Assembly (NCBI RefSeq): GCF_014190915.1
Contig: NZ_JACHVU010000001.1
Coordinates: 124,001-188,000 of the forward strand
Source: Mycolicibacterium iranicum
Lineage (GTDB): Bacteria; Actinomycetota; Actinomycetes; Mycobacteriales; Mycobacteriaceae
Direction: 5' to 3'
Length of the DNA stretch: 64,000 nucleotides
Part shown: piece by piece, positions 1 to 7,329 of the stretch
How positions within the stretch are numbered: position 1 is the first letter of the stretch
Layout: each line of letters starts with the position of its first letter
The notes under the pieces: model-generated
What the model saw: the letters and a program-made list of their open reading frames with translations, nothing else
Databases searched by the model: none
What the model was told of the DNA's origin: nothing
Position numbers and translations under genes: made by a program

Positions 1-412
1 CCATCACGCCCAGGGCGTGCCCGGACGGAAACGACGTCCCCCACGCCGACACCAGCGCGGTGTCCGGCCGGGCGCGGTCGGCGAGGTGCTTGGCGATCTC
101 GGTGACCAGGCCGCTGAGTTCGACGCTGATGACCAGGAACATCGCCAACCGGACGCGCCGCCGTACGAGCGCCACGACCACGACGACGACCACGACGATG
201 CGGAATGCGCCGGGGCCGAGCAGAGTGCAGAAGATGTCCCAGGCGCTCACCCAGGCGGGGTGGCCGGACCCGAAGCGGTACGCGGGGTCAAGCGCGGCGT
301 CATCGGCGCGCGCGAGCCACGCCCAGTCCTGCACCCACCCGACCCACAGCAGCGCGTAGACAGCGACTGCCGCCACGGCGCCGGCCACGAGCCCTTTTCG
401 GTCCACTCTCAC
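1..412 (-). CDS. PAP2-superfamily phosphatase, N-terminal part (cut by window edge)
   Basis: Reading the minus strand from GTG at 412 gives a membrane protein that runs off the left end of the window. An N-terminal hydrophobic segment (LVAGAVAAVAVYALLW) is followed by a soluble loop, a Val-rich second membrane helix and a third helix. Then come the first two motifs of the PAP2 acid phosphatase family: KHLADRARP, which fits KX6RP, and PSGH. The third motif (SRX5H) would lie outside the window. The family dephosphorylates lipid phosphates or diphosphates at the membrane; the substrate here is unknown. An in-frame stop lies two codons upstream of the GTG, so the start is 412 or a second GTG at 406. 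Confidence 0.75.
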   Translation of the reverse strand, partial: MRVDRKGLVAGAVAAVAVYALLWVGWVQDWAWLARADDAALDPAYRFGSGHPAWVSAWDIFCTLLGPGAFRIVVVVVVVVALVRRRVRLAMFLVISVELSGLVTEIAKHLADRARPDTALVSAWGTSFPSGHALGVM

Positions 413-459
413 GAGTCAACCTGTACCCCAAACGGCTGAGCAAAGTGGTGACGGATCGT

Positions 460-465
460 TACGAT
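460..465 (+). promoter_or_regulatory. -10 element TACGAT, leaderless
   Basis: TACGAT lies 6 nt before the GTG at 472. No Shine-Dalgarno sequence is present, which fits a leaderless transcript. Confidence 0.5.
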
Positions 466-471
466 GCGCCC

Positions 472-954
472 GTGGCCGGAGTCCTCCGCAGACTGTTGCG
501 CATCGGCAAACTCCCGACCGCGCTGCGCGGCGAGGCGGAGGCCGAAGGCGTCGTCCACTTCTCGGACTGCCTGGGGGTCTGGGTGCGGTTCACCGGCGAG
601 ATCCCCGGCCGGAAGTCGGTGGGCCTGGTGCGCGGGTACGGCGGCGCGCTCGTGCTGACCAACAGGCGGCTGCTCGCGACGCTCGGCGCGCTGCCCGGAC
701 GGGCGGGACGTGCGGCCGATCTGCCGTGGAGCGCGCCGCAGACCGGAGTCGTGCAGGGCACGCTGTCCGAGACGGGCCTGGTGTTGGAGATCGCCGATCT
801 GTCCCAGGTCGATCCGGCGTTCCGCGGGACGCTGTCGCTGACGTTCGCGACCACGCTGACCGCCGACGAGCTGTCCAGGGTGCCGACGCGAAGCGTCGCG
901 TTCAACGTCCCGCCCCGGTTCGTCTACAGCGTGCTCGGCGTGCCACACGGCTGA
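472..954 (+). CDS. conserved hypothetical protein, first of a tandem pair
   Basis: This 160-residue protein of unknown function is a paralogue of the next gene and has exactly the same length. Both begin with a V/M-A-x-x-LR+L-RIGKLP segment, share a central strand (GALVLTNRRLLATLG here, GALVITNERVLGTLSS next door) and end in F.V.GVP. The LTNRRLL-type strand resembles bacterial PH-like domains, but that is only a suggestion. There is no signal peptide or membrane helix, so it is probably cytosolic. The longer reading frame starting at 205 is rejected because similarity to the paralogue starts at 472, where a -10 hexamer sits 6 nt upstream. Confidence 0.7.
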   Translation: MAGVLRRLLRIGKLPTALRGEAEAEGVVHFSDCLGVWVRFTGEIPGRKSVGLVRGYGGALVLTNRRLLATLGALPGRAGRAADLPWSAPQTGVVQGTLSETGLVLEIADLSQVDPAFRGTLSLTFATTLTADELSRVPTRSVAFNVPPRFVYSVLGVPHG

Positions 955-956
955 GC

Positions 957-962
957 TACCGT
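957..962 (+). promoter_or_regulatory. -10 element TACCGT, leaderless
   Basis: TACCGT lies 6 nt before the ATG at 969, matching the spacing at the upstream paralogue. Confidence 0.45.
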
Positions 963-968
963 TCGAGC

Positions 969-1451
969 ATGGCCGTATTCCTCCGGAAACTGTTCCGAAT
1001 CGGCAAGCTGCCCAGCGCGTTGCGCGCCGAGGTCGACGCCGAGGGCATGCTCTTCTGTTCGGAGTACGTCGCGGTGACACGGCGCTTCCGCGGGACGGTG
1101 CCCGGTGTGCGGTCCGGCGGCAGCATCGCCAGCTACGTCGGCGCGCTCGTCATCACCAACGAGAGGGTGCTGGGCACGTTGTCGTCGGTGCCCAAGCTGG
1201 CCGGCCGCACGATCGACCTGCGCTGGGATGCCCCGCAGCAGGGCGCGGTCACGGCCGAGCTGAGCGCGACGGGTCTGATGCTGTCGGCCGACGTGGCTGC
1301 GATCGACTCCCGCTGCGAAGGCGAGCTGTCCCTGCACTACAAGGAGAACATCCCGGCCGAGGTGCTGGCGCGGTTGCCCCGCACCACGCTGGCCTACGAC
1401 GTGCCACCGGAATTCGTGTTCCGCGCCGTCGGGGTGCCGTACCACCCGTGA
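969..1451 (+). CDS. conserved hypothetical protein, second of a tandem pair
   Basis: This 160-residue soluble protein is a diverged duplicate of the preceding gene. It conserves the RIGKLP N-terminal motif, the GALVITNERVLGTL strand, a downstream DL.W.AP segment and the YDVPPEFVF..VGVP C-terminus. The gap between the two genes is 14 bp and each carries its own TANNNT hexamer 6 nt before the start codon, so they may be transcribed separately. No catalytic motif is visible and the function is unknown. The start at ATG 969 is supported by alignment with the paralogue. Confidence 0.75.
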   Translation: MAVFLRKLFRIGKLPSALRAEVDAEGMLFCSEYVAVTRRFRGTVPGVRSGGSIASYVGALVITNERVLGTLSSVPKLAGRTIDLRWDAPQQGAVTAELSATGLMLSADVAAIDSRCEGELSLHYKENIPAEVLARLPRTTLAYDVPPEFVFRAVGVPYHP

Positions 1452-1478
1452 CCCCGACCCTGTCCTGGCTGCGGGCGT

Positions 1479-2384
1479 TCAGAGTCCGGCCATCGCGCGG
1501 TAGCCGTCCCATACGCTCGGGTAGCGCGGCTTCCAGCCGGTCGTGTCGCGCAGCCGCGCATTGTCAACGCGTAGTGATCGCGTCATCGACGTGGAGCGGC
1601 TCCCCGCCAGCAGCGCCAGCCGCCCCGGGGTCGTGATCCACGGCCTGGCCCCGATGGCCGCGGCCATCGCCTTGCTGTTCTGTGCGGCGGTCACGGGGCA
1701 GTCGTCGACCACGTTGTAGGTGCCCGACGGCGCGTGCAGCGCCGAGACCACGGCCGCGGCCGCGTCGGCGAGGTGGATCGACGAGACGTAGCTGCCCGGC
1801 CTGCCCGCCTGGAACCCGATGTGCCTGCGCGCGAGGTTCATGATCAGCTCGCTGTGCGCGGCGCCCACCCCGTAGAACACTCCGAACCGGAGAATGACGC
1901 TGTCGCTTCCGCTTTCGCGGAATCTGCGGGCGCTGGCCTCGGCACCGTGATTGCCCGCCGCGATGTGGTAGTGGTCGACCGGCCATTCCTCGTCGATCCA
2001 ACGCGCACCGCCGTCGCGATAGATCATCGCGACCGACTCCTGCACCACCCGCGGAACTCCTGCGGCCAGTGCGGCGTCGACCACGGTGGCCGACCCCTGG
2101 ATCCGGATGCGGTGACAGTCCTTCCACGCAGATTTCGCCATGAACCGCTGCGGCGACGGCAGCGCCGAGGCGAGGTTCACCACCGCGTCGTGATCCCGGA
2201 ACGCGTCGGTGAGCCCGTCACGGTCGAACAGCGACACCAGCACCGGTGTGGCGCCCTGCCGGTGCAGCACCTGGCTTTTCGCGTCGCTGCGCGCCATCGC
2301 CGTCACCTCGTGGCCCGCCTGGAGCAGCGCCGGCACCGCATGGCTGCCGATCGCGCCGGTTCCCCCGGTGACGAACACCCGCAT
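1479..2384 (-). CDS. NAD-dependent epimerase/dehydratase (extended SDR)
   Basis: A 301-residue protein of the atypical/extended short-chain dehydrogenase type. It begins directly with the Rossmann motif VTGGTGAIGSHAV (GxxGxxG) and continues with a conserved Asn-Ala region (VVNLASALPS). Instead of a canonical YxxxK it has a SVAMIYRD...W segment, so catalysis may be atypical. Family members act on nucleotide sugars or small carbonyl compounds; the substrate cannot be told. The ATG at 2384 places the Rossmann strand at the N-terminus, is preceded by GGAG and has TAGCGT 7 nt upstream. A GTG three codons earlier is possible. It reads in the same direction as the HNH gene upstream, whose stop overlaps its putative promoter. 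Confidence 0.8.
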   Translation of the reverse strand: MRVFVTGGTGAIGSHAVPALLQAGHEVTAMARSDAKSQVLHRQGATPVLVSLFDRDGLTDAFRDHDAVVNLASALPSPQRFMAKSAWKDCHRIRIQGSATVVDAALAAGVPRVVQESVAMIYRDGGARWIDEEWPVDHYHIAAGNHGAEASARRFRESGSDSVILRFGVFYGVGAAHSELIMNLARRHIGFQAGRPGSYVSSIHLADAAAAVVSALHAPSGTYNVVDDCPVTAAQNSKAMAAAIGARPWITTPGRLALLAGSRSTSMTRSLRVDNARLRDTTGWKPRYPSVWDGYRAMAGL

Positions 2385-2391
2385 GTTCTCC

Positions 2392-2397
2392 ACGCTA
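2392..2397 (-). promoter_or_regulatory. -10 element TAGCGT
   Basis: On the minus strand TAGCGT lies 7 nt before ATG 2384. A GGAG also sits between them, so this start could be used with or without a leader. Confidence 0.4.
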
Positions 2398-3942
2398 TCT
2401 CCTGGGTGGCGCCGACGGGGCGATGTTGCGCGGCGCCCTCGATGCTTCGTTGGCGGACCTCTGCTCGGCGATACGCTGCGCACGCACCTGGGCGCGGGTC
2501 CGCGTACGGCGGGGCATGGCCAGGCCACGACTAGCCGCGGCCTGCGCACCAGCGCCTGGCCGGACCGCCACCGGCGCAGTCGGGCGGCACAGCGCGGGGA
2601 ACAGCACCCTGCTGCCCGGACGCGTGGTGAACGTCTGCCCGCCCGGCGCCGTCCACACCACGGTGCCGTCGGGATGCTGAACATCCCGCCAGCCCCAGAA
2701 CGTCTTCAGCAAGTGATGTTTTCGGCACAGACATTTCAGATTGGACGCCTGCGTAGGGCCCACCGGATACGCGATCGTGTGGTCCAGATCGCACCCATAG
2801 GCCGCGGCGTCGCAGCCCGGGAACCGGCACGTCTGATCCCGGCACCGCACGAAATCCGCCAGTGCCGTCGACGGCGCGTAGCGCGGCTCAGGAGGCGAGT
2901 CCCCGGGATGCACCAGCCATCTGATGGTCGCCGTGTTCGCCAGGGCGCCCGTCATCACCGGGCCCGGGAGCAACGCACCACCGACGATCGTGCCGGGGCG
3001 GGTCCTCGCCGGGCCCGTCGCGCGCGCGGGCGCGAGCAGATGCCCGGCGACCCTCTCGCGCAACGGGTTCGCCGTATCGGGCGCTTCGAGGACGGGACCC
3101 GGCCGCTCGCCGTGCAGCGCCACCGGGGTGTCGTCGGCCAGGCTCGCCTCCTCGGCGATCACGTGGATCACCACGGCACTCGGCGTGCGCTGCGCAGCGG
3201 CGCAGTCCTCGGCGCCGCACAGGCATTCCACTCTGTCCGCTTGGGCGGCCATTGCTCCGAGGGCCGCCGACCGGCGCTGGTCCCGGGTGCGCGGATCGGC
3301 GGCGCACACACCCCGGGCCATCTCGTCCAGGCGCTTGTCCAGCGCCTCGCCGTCATGGGCGTAGAGCACCGCCTCGACGTAGCAGATGCCTGACCCGTCC
3401 GCGGCTGGCGTCACATCGACGTGTCGGGAGCGTGATGCGCTCTCCGCGCGTACGACGGCGGCGGGGTCGTAACGGTCCACCCAGTAATCGATCTCGGCTT
3501 CCTGTTTGGCCATCGACAGGGCGCCCCACCCGCGGATGCGTGCGGCGATCTCGGCGTCCACCTTCGCCATCGCGTCGCGGTCGCAGACCAGTCGGGTCCG
3601 CTTGACGACCGACTTCACCACCCGGAGCGAAACCGCCCCCGCCTCGAACACCTCGGCGACCCGCGGCAACCGTTCCCGCACCGCCCATGCCACGAGCAGC
3701 TCCCCCGACGCGGTTCCCAAGGACACCTGCTGCGCCGCGGCGACCTCCGCCGATACGGCATCCCAGTTGTCCAGGCACCACTGGTCGCGCTCAGCGCTGT
3801 CCTTGCCGGCGAGCTTCGCGGCGAGAAGGTCGGCCATCGCCGACAGCCGCCGCGCGGCAGCGGCGTTCTCCACCGCAGCCCATGCCCCGACCGAGGCGGC
3901 TCCTCGCGACCGGCGGGCCGCTTCAGCCAATGTATCGAACAT
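2395..3942 (-). CDS. DUF222 / HNH endonuclease domain protein (13E12 repeat family)
   Basis: A 515-residue protein of the family often called 13E12 repeat proteins in mycobacteria. The N-terminal two thirds is the helical DUF222 domain. A Cys-rich HNH nuclease module follows at about residues 370-415: CRFPGCDAAAYGCDLDH, then NLKCLCRKHHLLKT, containing the DH pair and the zinc-type cysteines. The C-terminus is basic (RRTRTRAQVRAQR) and may bind DNA. Members occur in several copies per genome and may be mobile or phage-defence related, but the role is unproven. The start at ATG 3942 gives the usual MFDTLAEAARR-type N-terminus and has TACCGT 7 nt upstream. The longer frame to 4092 is rejected. 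Confidence 0.85.
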   Translation of the reverse strand: MFDTLAEAARRSRGAASVGAWAAVENAAAARRLSAMADLLAAKLAGKDSAERDQWCLDNWDAVSAEVAAAQQVSLGTASGELLVAWAVRERLPRVAEVFEAGAVSLRVVKSVVKRTRLVCDRDAMAKVDAEIAARIRGWGALSMAKQEAEIDYWVDRYDPAAVVRAESASRSRHVDVTPAADGSGICYVEAVLYAHDGEALDKRLDEMARGVCAADPRTRDQRRSAALGAMAAQADRVECLCGAEDCAAAQRTPSAVVIHVIAEEASLADDTPVALHGERPGPVLEAPDTANPLRERVAGHLLAPARATGPARTRPGTIVGGALLPGPVMTGALANTATIRWLVHPGDSPPEPRYAPSTALADFVRCRDQTCRFPGCDAAAYGCDLDHTIAYPVGPTQASNLKCLCRKHHLLKTFWGWRDVQHPDGTVVWTAPGGQTFTTRPGSRVLFPALCRPTAPVAVRPGAGAQAAASRGLAMPRRTRTRAQVRAQRIAEQRSANEASRAPRNIAPSAPPRR

Positions 3943-3949
3943 ACTTTCG

Positions 3950-3955
3950 ACGGTA
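3950..3955 (-). promoter_or_regulatory. -10 element TACCGT, leaderless
   Basis: On the minus strand TACCGT lies 7 nt before ATG 3942; no Shine-Dalgarno sequence is present. Confidence 0.45.
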
Positions 3956-4069
3956 GGGCTTCCGGACGCGGTCGGCCACGCCGACATCTCCCCCTGTGGA
4001 TAGATTCGGGTTTGGGGATAACTCGCCTCGTGGCAGTCGCGCGGGCGTCCCGAACGGGAAAGGACACCA

Positions 4070-5446
4070 GTGACCGCACCGCACCGGGACAACGTCTTGC
4101 TCGTGCACTGGCATGACCTCGGCCGCCACCTCGGCGCCTACGGACACGACGACGTGTCGAGCCCGCGCATGGACCGACTGGCCGGCGAGGGGTTCCTCTT
4201 CACGGCGGCGCACGCCACCGCGCCGCTGTGTTCTCCGTCCCGCGGATCCCTGTTCACCGGGCGCTACCCGCAGAGCAACGGTCTGGTGGGACTCGCCCAC
4301 CACGGCTGGGAGTACCGCTCCGGGGTACGCACGCTACCGCAGATTCTTTCCGAAAACGGTTACTACTCAGTGTTGTTCGGCATGCAGCACGAGACTTCCT
4401 ATCCTGCTCGGCTCGGATTCGACGAATTCGACGTCTCCAATTCGTACTGCGAGTACGTCGTCGAGCAGACCACCCGGTGGCTGACCGACGAGCCCCGCGA
4501 ACCGTTCCTGCTCACCGCGGGGTTCTTCGAAACCCACCGCCCGTACCCACACGATCGCTATCGACCGGCGGACCCGGCAGGCGTCACGCTGCCCGGCTAC
4601 CTGCCCGACACCGACGACATCCGCCAGGACCTCGCGGACTTCTACGGCTCGATCAGCGTGGCCGACGCCGCCGTCGGCCGGCTTCTGGACACTCTTGAGG
4701 AGACGGGGCTCGACCGTACGACCTGGGTGGTGTTCGTGACCGACCATGGTCCGGCGCTGCCGAGAGCCAAGTCCACGCTGTACGACGCGGGCACGGGTAT
4801 CGCGCTGATCATGCGGCCGCCCCGCGACCACACCGTGGCACCCAAGGTCTACGACGAACTCTTCAGCGGCGTCGACCTCCTTCCCACCCTGCTCGGCCTC
4901 CTCGGTATCGACATCCCCACGGATGTCGAAGGCCTTTCGCACGCAACATCATTGACCTCCGGCGCGGATGCGGACACCGTCCGCTCCGAGGTGTACACGA
5001 TGAAGACCTACCACGATTCCTTCGACCCGATCCGCGCCGTCCGGACCAAGGAATACAGCTACATCGAGAACTACGCGGCACGCCCGCTGCTCGACCTACC
5101 GTGGGACATCGCCGACAGCGCACCGGGCCGGGTCGTGCAGCCGTTGGCGCAGGACCCACGCCCCGAACGCGAACTCTACGACCTGGCCGCCGACCCGGCG
5201 GAGTCGCACAATTTGCTGGGTTCCGCACCGACGGAGAGCGCCGAAGCGATCGGGAGTGAGCTCGCCCTGCTGCTCGACGACTGGCGGCAGAAGACCAGCG
5301 ACGTGATCCCCTCCGAGTTCGCAGGCACCAGGATCGCGGAGCGCTACACCGAGACCTACCGCCGCGTCCAGAACATCGAGTTGCCAAGTCGCTCAGCCAA
5401 AGCCACTGATCGAGGTATCGCAGAAGACCACGGTCCACGGCAATAG
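4070..5446 (+). CDS. type I sulfatase (arylsulfatase / N-sulfoglucosamine sulfohydrolase-like)
   Basis: A 458-residue sulfatase. The active-site signature LCSPSRGSLFTGRYP is present, with Cys54 as the residue converted to formylglycine. Metal-binding Asp/His sets are visible in the N-terminal NVLLVHWHDLGRHLGAYG and central VFVTDHGPALPRAKST segments. Sulfatases hydrolyse sulfate esters and need a formylglycine-generating enzyme, which is not in this window. No signal peptide is obvious, so it is probably cytosolic. It lies just upstream of stf0 on the same strand, as the Rv0296c-Rv0295c pair does in M. tuberculosis (recalled), so turnover of a sulfated sugar or glycolipid is a reasonable inference. 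The GTG start has AAAGGA about 6 nt upstream. Confidence 0.88.
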   Translation: MTAPHRDNVLLVHWHDLGRHLGAYGHDDVSSPRMDRLAGEGFLFTAAHATAPLCSPSRGSLFTGRYPQSNGLVGLAHHGWEYRSGVRTLPQILSENGYYSVLFGMQHETSYPARLGFDEFDVSNSYCEYVVEQTTRWLTDEPREPFLLTAGFFETHRPYPHDRYRPADPAGVTLPGYLPDTDDIRQDLADFYGSISVADAAVGRLLDTLEETGLDRTTWVVFVTDHGPALPRAKSTLYDAGTGIALIMRPPRDHTVAPKVYDELFSGVDLLPTLLGLLGIDIPTDVEGLSHATSLTSGADADTVRSEVYTMKTYHDSFDPIRAVRTKEYSYIENYAARPLLDLPWDIADSAPGRVVQPLAQDPRPERELYDLAADPAESHNLLGSAPTESAEAIGSELALLLDDWRQKTSDVIPSEFAGTRIAERYTETYRRVQNIELPSRSAKATDRGIAEDHGPRQ

Positions 5447-5499
5447 TTTCGCTCACGCTGATCACAAATCCCGGTGCTGCCGCCTCCGGGTTTCGGGGT

Positions 5500-5505
5500 T
5501 AAGCT
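5500..5505 (+). promoter_or_regulatory. -10 element TAAGCT, leaderless (stf0)
   Basis: TAAGCT lies 7 nt before ATG 5513 with no Shine-Dalgarno sequence. It gives stf0-cysD-cysNC a possible promoter of their own, separate from the sulfatase. Confidence 0.5.
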
Positions 5506-5512
5506 CACGACC

Positions 5513-6316
5513 ATGTCAGCCAGCCCGACGGCCTACCTGGTGCTCGCGTCGCAGCGCAGCGGCAGCACGTTGCTGGTCGAATCGTTGCGGGCGACCGGCG
5601 TGGCGGGCGAGCCGGGCGAGTTCTTCCAGTACCTGCCGACGACCAGCCAGTCACCCCAGCCGCGGCAATGGTTCGAGGGTGTCGGTGACGAATCGATCCT
5701 GCGCCTGCTGGACCCGCTCGACGAGGGAAAGCCCGATCTGGCGCCGCCCGAGATCTGGCGCGACTACATCCGCACCGTGGGGCGCACTCCGAACGGCGTC
5801 TGGGGCGGCAAGCTGATGTGGAATCAGACCCCCCTGCTGCTCCAGCGTGCGGCCGGTCTGCCAGACCGGTCAGGCACGGGCCTGCTCTCGGCGATCCGCG
5901 ACGTCATCGGCAGTGACCCGGTGCTGATCCACGTCTACCGTCCGGACGTTGTGTCGCAGGCGGTTTCCTTCTGGCGCGCCGTTCAGACCCGGGTCTGGCG
6001 CGGCCGACCCGACCCCGTCCGCGATGCGCGTGCCGAGTATCACGCCGGCGCGATCGCCCATGTGGTGACGATGCTGCGGGCGCAGGAGGAGGGCTGGCGG
6101 ACGTGGTTCGCCGAGGAGGACGTCGAGCCCATGGACGTGCCGTATCCGGTGCTGTGGCGCAACCTCACCGACGTGGTGGGGTCGGTGCTGGAACGCCTCG
6201 GACTGGATCCGAAGCTTGCGCCCGAGCCGGTGCTGGAGCGGCAGGCCGATCAGCGTTCCGACGAATGGGTCGACCGTTACCGCGCCGACGCGGAGAAGCA
6301 GGGGCTGCCCACATGA
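5513..6316 (+). CDS. stf0: Stf0-type trehalose 2-sulfotransferase
   Basis: A 267-residue PAPS-dependent sulfotransferase. The 5'-phosphosulfate loop is seen near the N-terminus ([16 protein letters not shown]), followed by the [10 protein letters not shown] segment and [10 protein letters not shown], typical of Stf0. In M. tuberculosis Stf0 sulfates trehalose at C2 to start sulfolipid-1 synthesis; the acyltransferase and pks genes for SL-1 are not in this window, so only the first step is supported. The stop overlaps the cysD start (ATGA), implying translational coupling of the sulfotransferase to production of its donor. Choosing ATG 5513 removes a spurious 13-residue extension and agrees with the leaderless -10 box. 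Confidence 0.88.
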   Translation: MSASPTAYLVLASQRSGSTLLVESLRATGVAGEPGEFFQYLPTTSQSPQPRQWFEGVGDESILRLLDPLDEGKPDLAPPEIWRDYIRTVGRTPNGVWGGKLMWNQTPLLLQRAAGLPDRSGTGLLSAIRDVIGSDPVLIHVYRPDVVSQAVSFWRAVQTRVWRGRPDPVRDARAEYHAGAIAHVVTMLRAQEEGWRTWFAEEDVEPMDVPYPVLWRNLTDVVGSVLERLGLDPKLAPEPVLERQADQRSDEWVDRYRADAEKQGLPT

Positions 6317-7233
6317 CCGCCGGTAGCTTCGACGTCGTCCATGTCGACGAACTCCGCCTGCTCGAAGCAGAGGCGGTGCACATCATCAGGGAGGTCGTCG
6401 CCGAACTCGAACGGCCCGTGCTCCTGTTCTCCGCGGGCAAGGACTCGATCGTTCTCCTGCGGTTGGCCGAGAAGGCTTTTCGGCCCAGCCCGCTCCCCTT
6501 TCCCGTCCTGCACGTCGACACCGGCCACAACTTCCCCGAGGTCATCGACTTCCGGGACCGACGCGTCACCTGGGAGGGACACAAGCTGATCGTGGCCTCC
6601 GTCCAGGCGACGATCGATCAGGGCCGCGTGGCCGACCCCGGGCCCGGCGCCTCGCGGAATCGACAGCAGACGCGCACATTGCTCGACGCACTCGAGGCCG
6701 GCCGGTTCGACGCGGCGTTCGGCGGCGCCCGCCGCGACGAAGAGCGAGCCCGCGCCAAGGAGCGGATCCTGAGCTTCCGCGACGAGTTCGGGCAGTGGGA
6801 TCCGCGTGCGCAGCGGCCGGAGCCGTGGTCGCTGTACAACGGCCGTATCCGCCGGGGTGAGCAGGTGCGGGTCTTTCCGCTGAGCAACTGGACCGAACTG
6901 GACATCTGGCGCTACATCCAGTTGGAGAACCTCGAGCTGCCGTCGATCTACTTCGCCCATGAGCGTGAGGTTTTCGAGCGCGACGGCATCCTGCTGGCCG
7001 TCTCGGAGTACGCGCGGCCGCGGGACGGCGAGGCTTCCGCGGTGGAGTGGGTGCGGTACCGCACCGTAGGGGATCTGACGATCACCGGCGCGGTGCGGTC
7101 CATGGCCACGACCATCGACGGGGTCATCGCAGAGATCTCGGCGGCGACCGTCTCCGAGCGCGGTGAGACCAGGGCCGACGACAGGACGTCGGTGGCGGCG
7201 ATGGAGGACAGGAAGCGCGAGGGCTATTTCTGA
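6313..7233 (+). CDS. cysD: sulfate adenylyltransferase subunit 2 (CysD)
   Basis: A 306-residue ATP sulfurylase small subunit. The PP-loop SAGKDS (residues 40-45) binds ATP. The family-typical segments [38 protein letters not shown] and [14 protein letters not shown] are all present, as is the C-terminal RKREGYF. With CysN it adenylates sulfate to APS. Its ATG overlaps the stf0 stop codon. Downstream it connects to cysNC through three tandem repeats of overlapping minicistrons. In M. tuberculosis cysDNC sits elsewhere, so this placement next to stf0 is notable. Confidence 0.95.
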   Translation: MTAGSFDVVHVDELRLLEAEAVHIIREVVAELERPVLLFSAGKDSIVLLRLAEKAFRPSPLPFPVLHVDTGHNFPEVIDFRDRRVTWEGHKLIVASVQATIDQGRVADPGPGASRNRQQTRTLLDALEAGRFDAAFGGARRDEERARAKERILSFRDEFGQWDPRAQRPEPWSLYNGRIRRGEQVRVFPLSNWTELDIWRYIQLENLELPSIYFAHEREVFERDGILLAVSEYARPRDGEASAVEWVRYRTVGDLTITGAVRSMATTIDGVIAEISAATVSERGETRADDRTSVAAMEDRKREGYF

Positions 7234-7326
7234 TGAGCGCTTGCGCGAAGAAGCGGAGACCCTGATGAGCGCTTGCGCGAAGAAGCGGAGACCCTGATGA
7301 GCGCTTGCGCGAAGAAGCGGAGATCC
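7231..7326 (+). repeat. three tandem 32-bp repeats between cysD and cysNC
   Basis: Units at 7231-7262, 7263-7294 and 7295-7326 are identical except for one C-to-T change near the end of the third. Each starts with TGATGAGCGC at an exact stop/start overlap, and the cysNC start (TGATGAGCGCC) looks like the beginning of a fourth unit. Each unit also contains an inverted pair, CGCTT and AAGCG separated by 8 nt, which could fold in mRNA. The overlapping stop/start layout recalls the mycobacterial interspersed repetitive units (MIRU), although these units are shorter. Confidence 0.9.
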
Positions 7327-7329
7327 TGA
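7233..7329 (+). other. chain of three overlapping ten-codon minicistrons ([11 protein letters not shown])
   Basis: ATG at 7233 (overlapping the cysD TGA) reads ten codons, [10 protein letters not shown], to TGA 7263-7265. ATG 7265 reads the same peptide to TGA 7295-7297. ATG 7297 reads [10 protein letters not shown] to TGA 7327-7329, whose A is the first base of the cysNC ATG. Four consecutive TGATG junctions therefore link cysD to cysNC. Whether the peptides are made or merely couple translation cannot be told from the sequence. Confidence 0.5.

Noticed and set aside
2395..3942. DUF222/HNH gene as evidence of an intron or insertion element
   Set aside because: No flanking inverted repeats, target duplications or transposase were seen; the 13E12 family is common as single genes.
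7231..7326. possible CRISPR-like array
   Set aside because: Units are directly abutting with no spacers, and they preserve coding overlaps.
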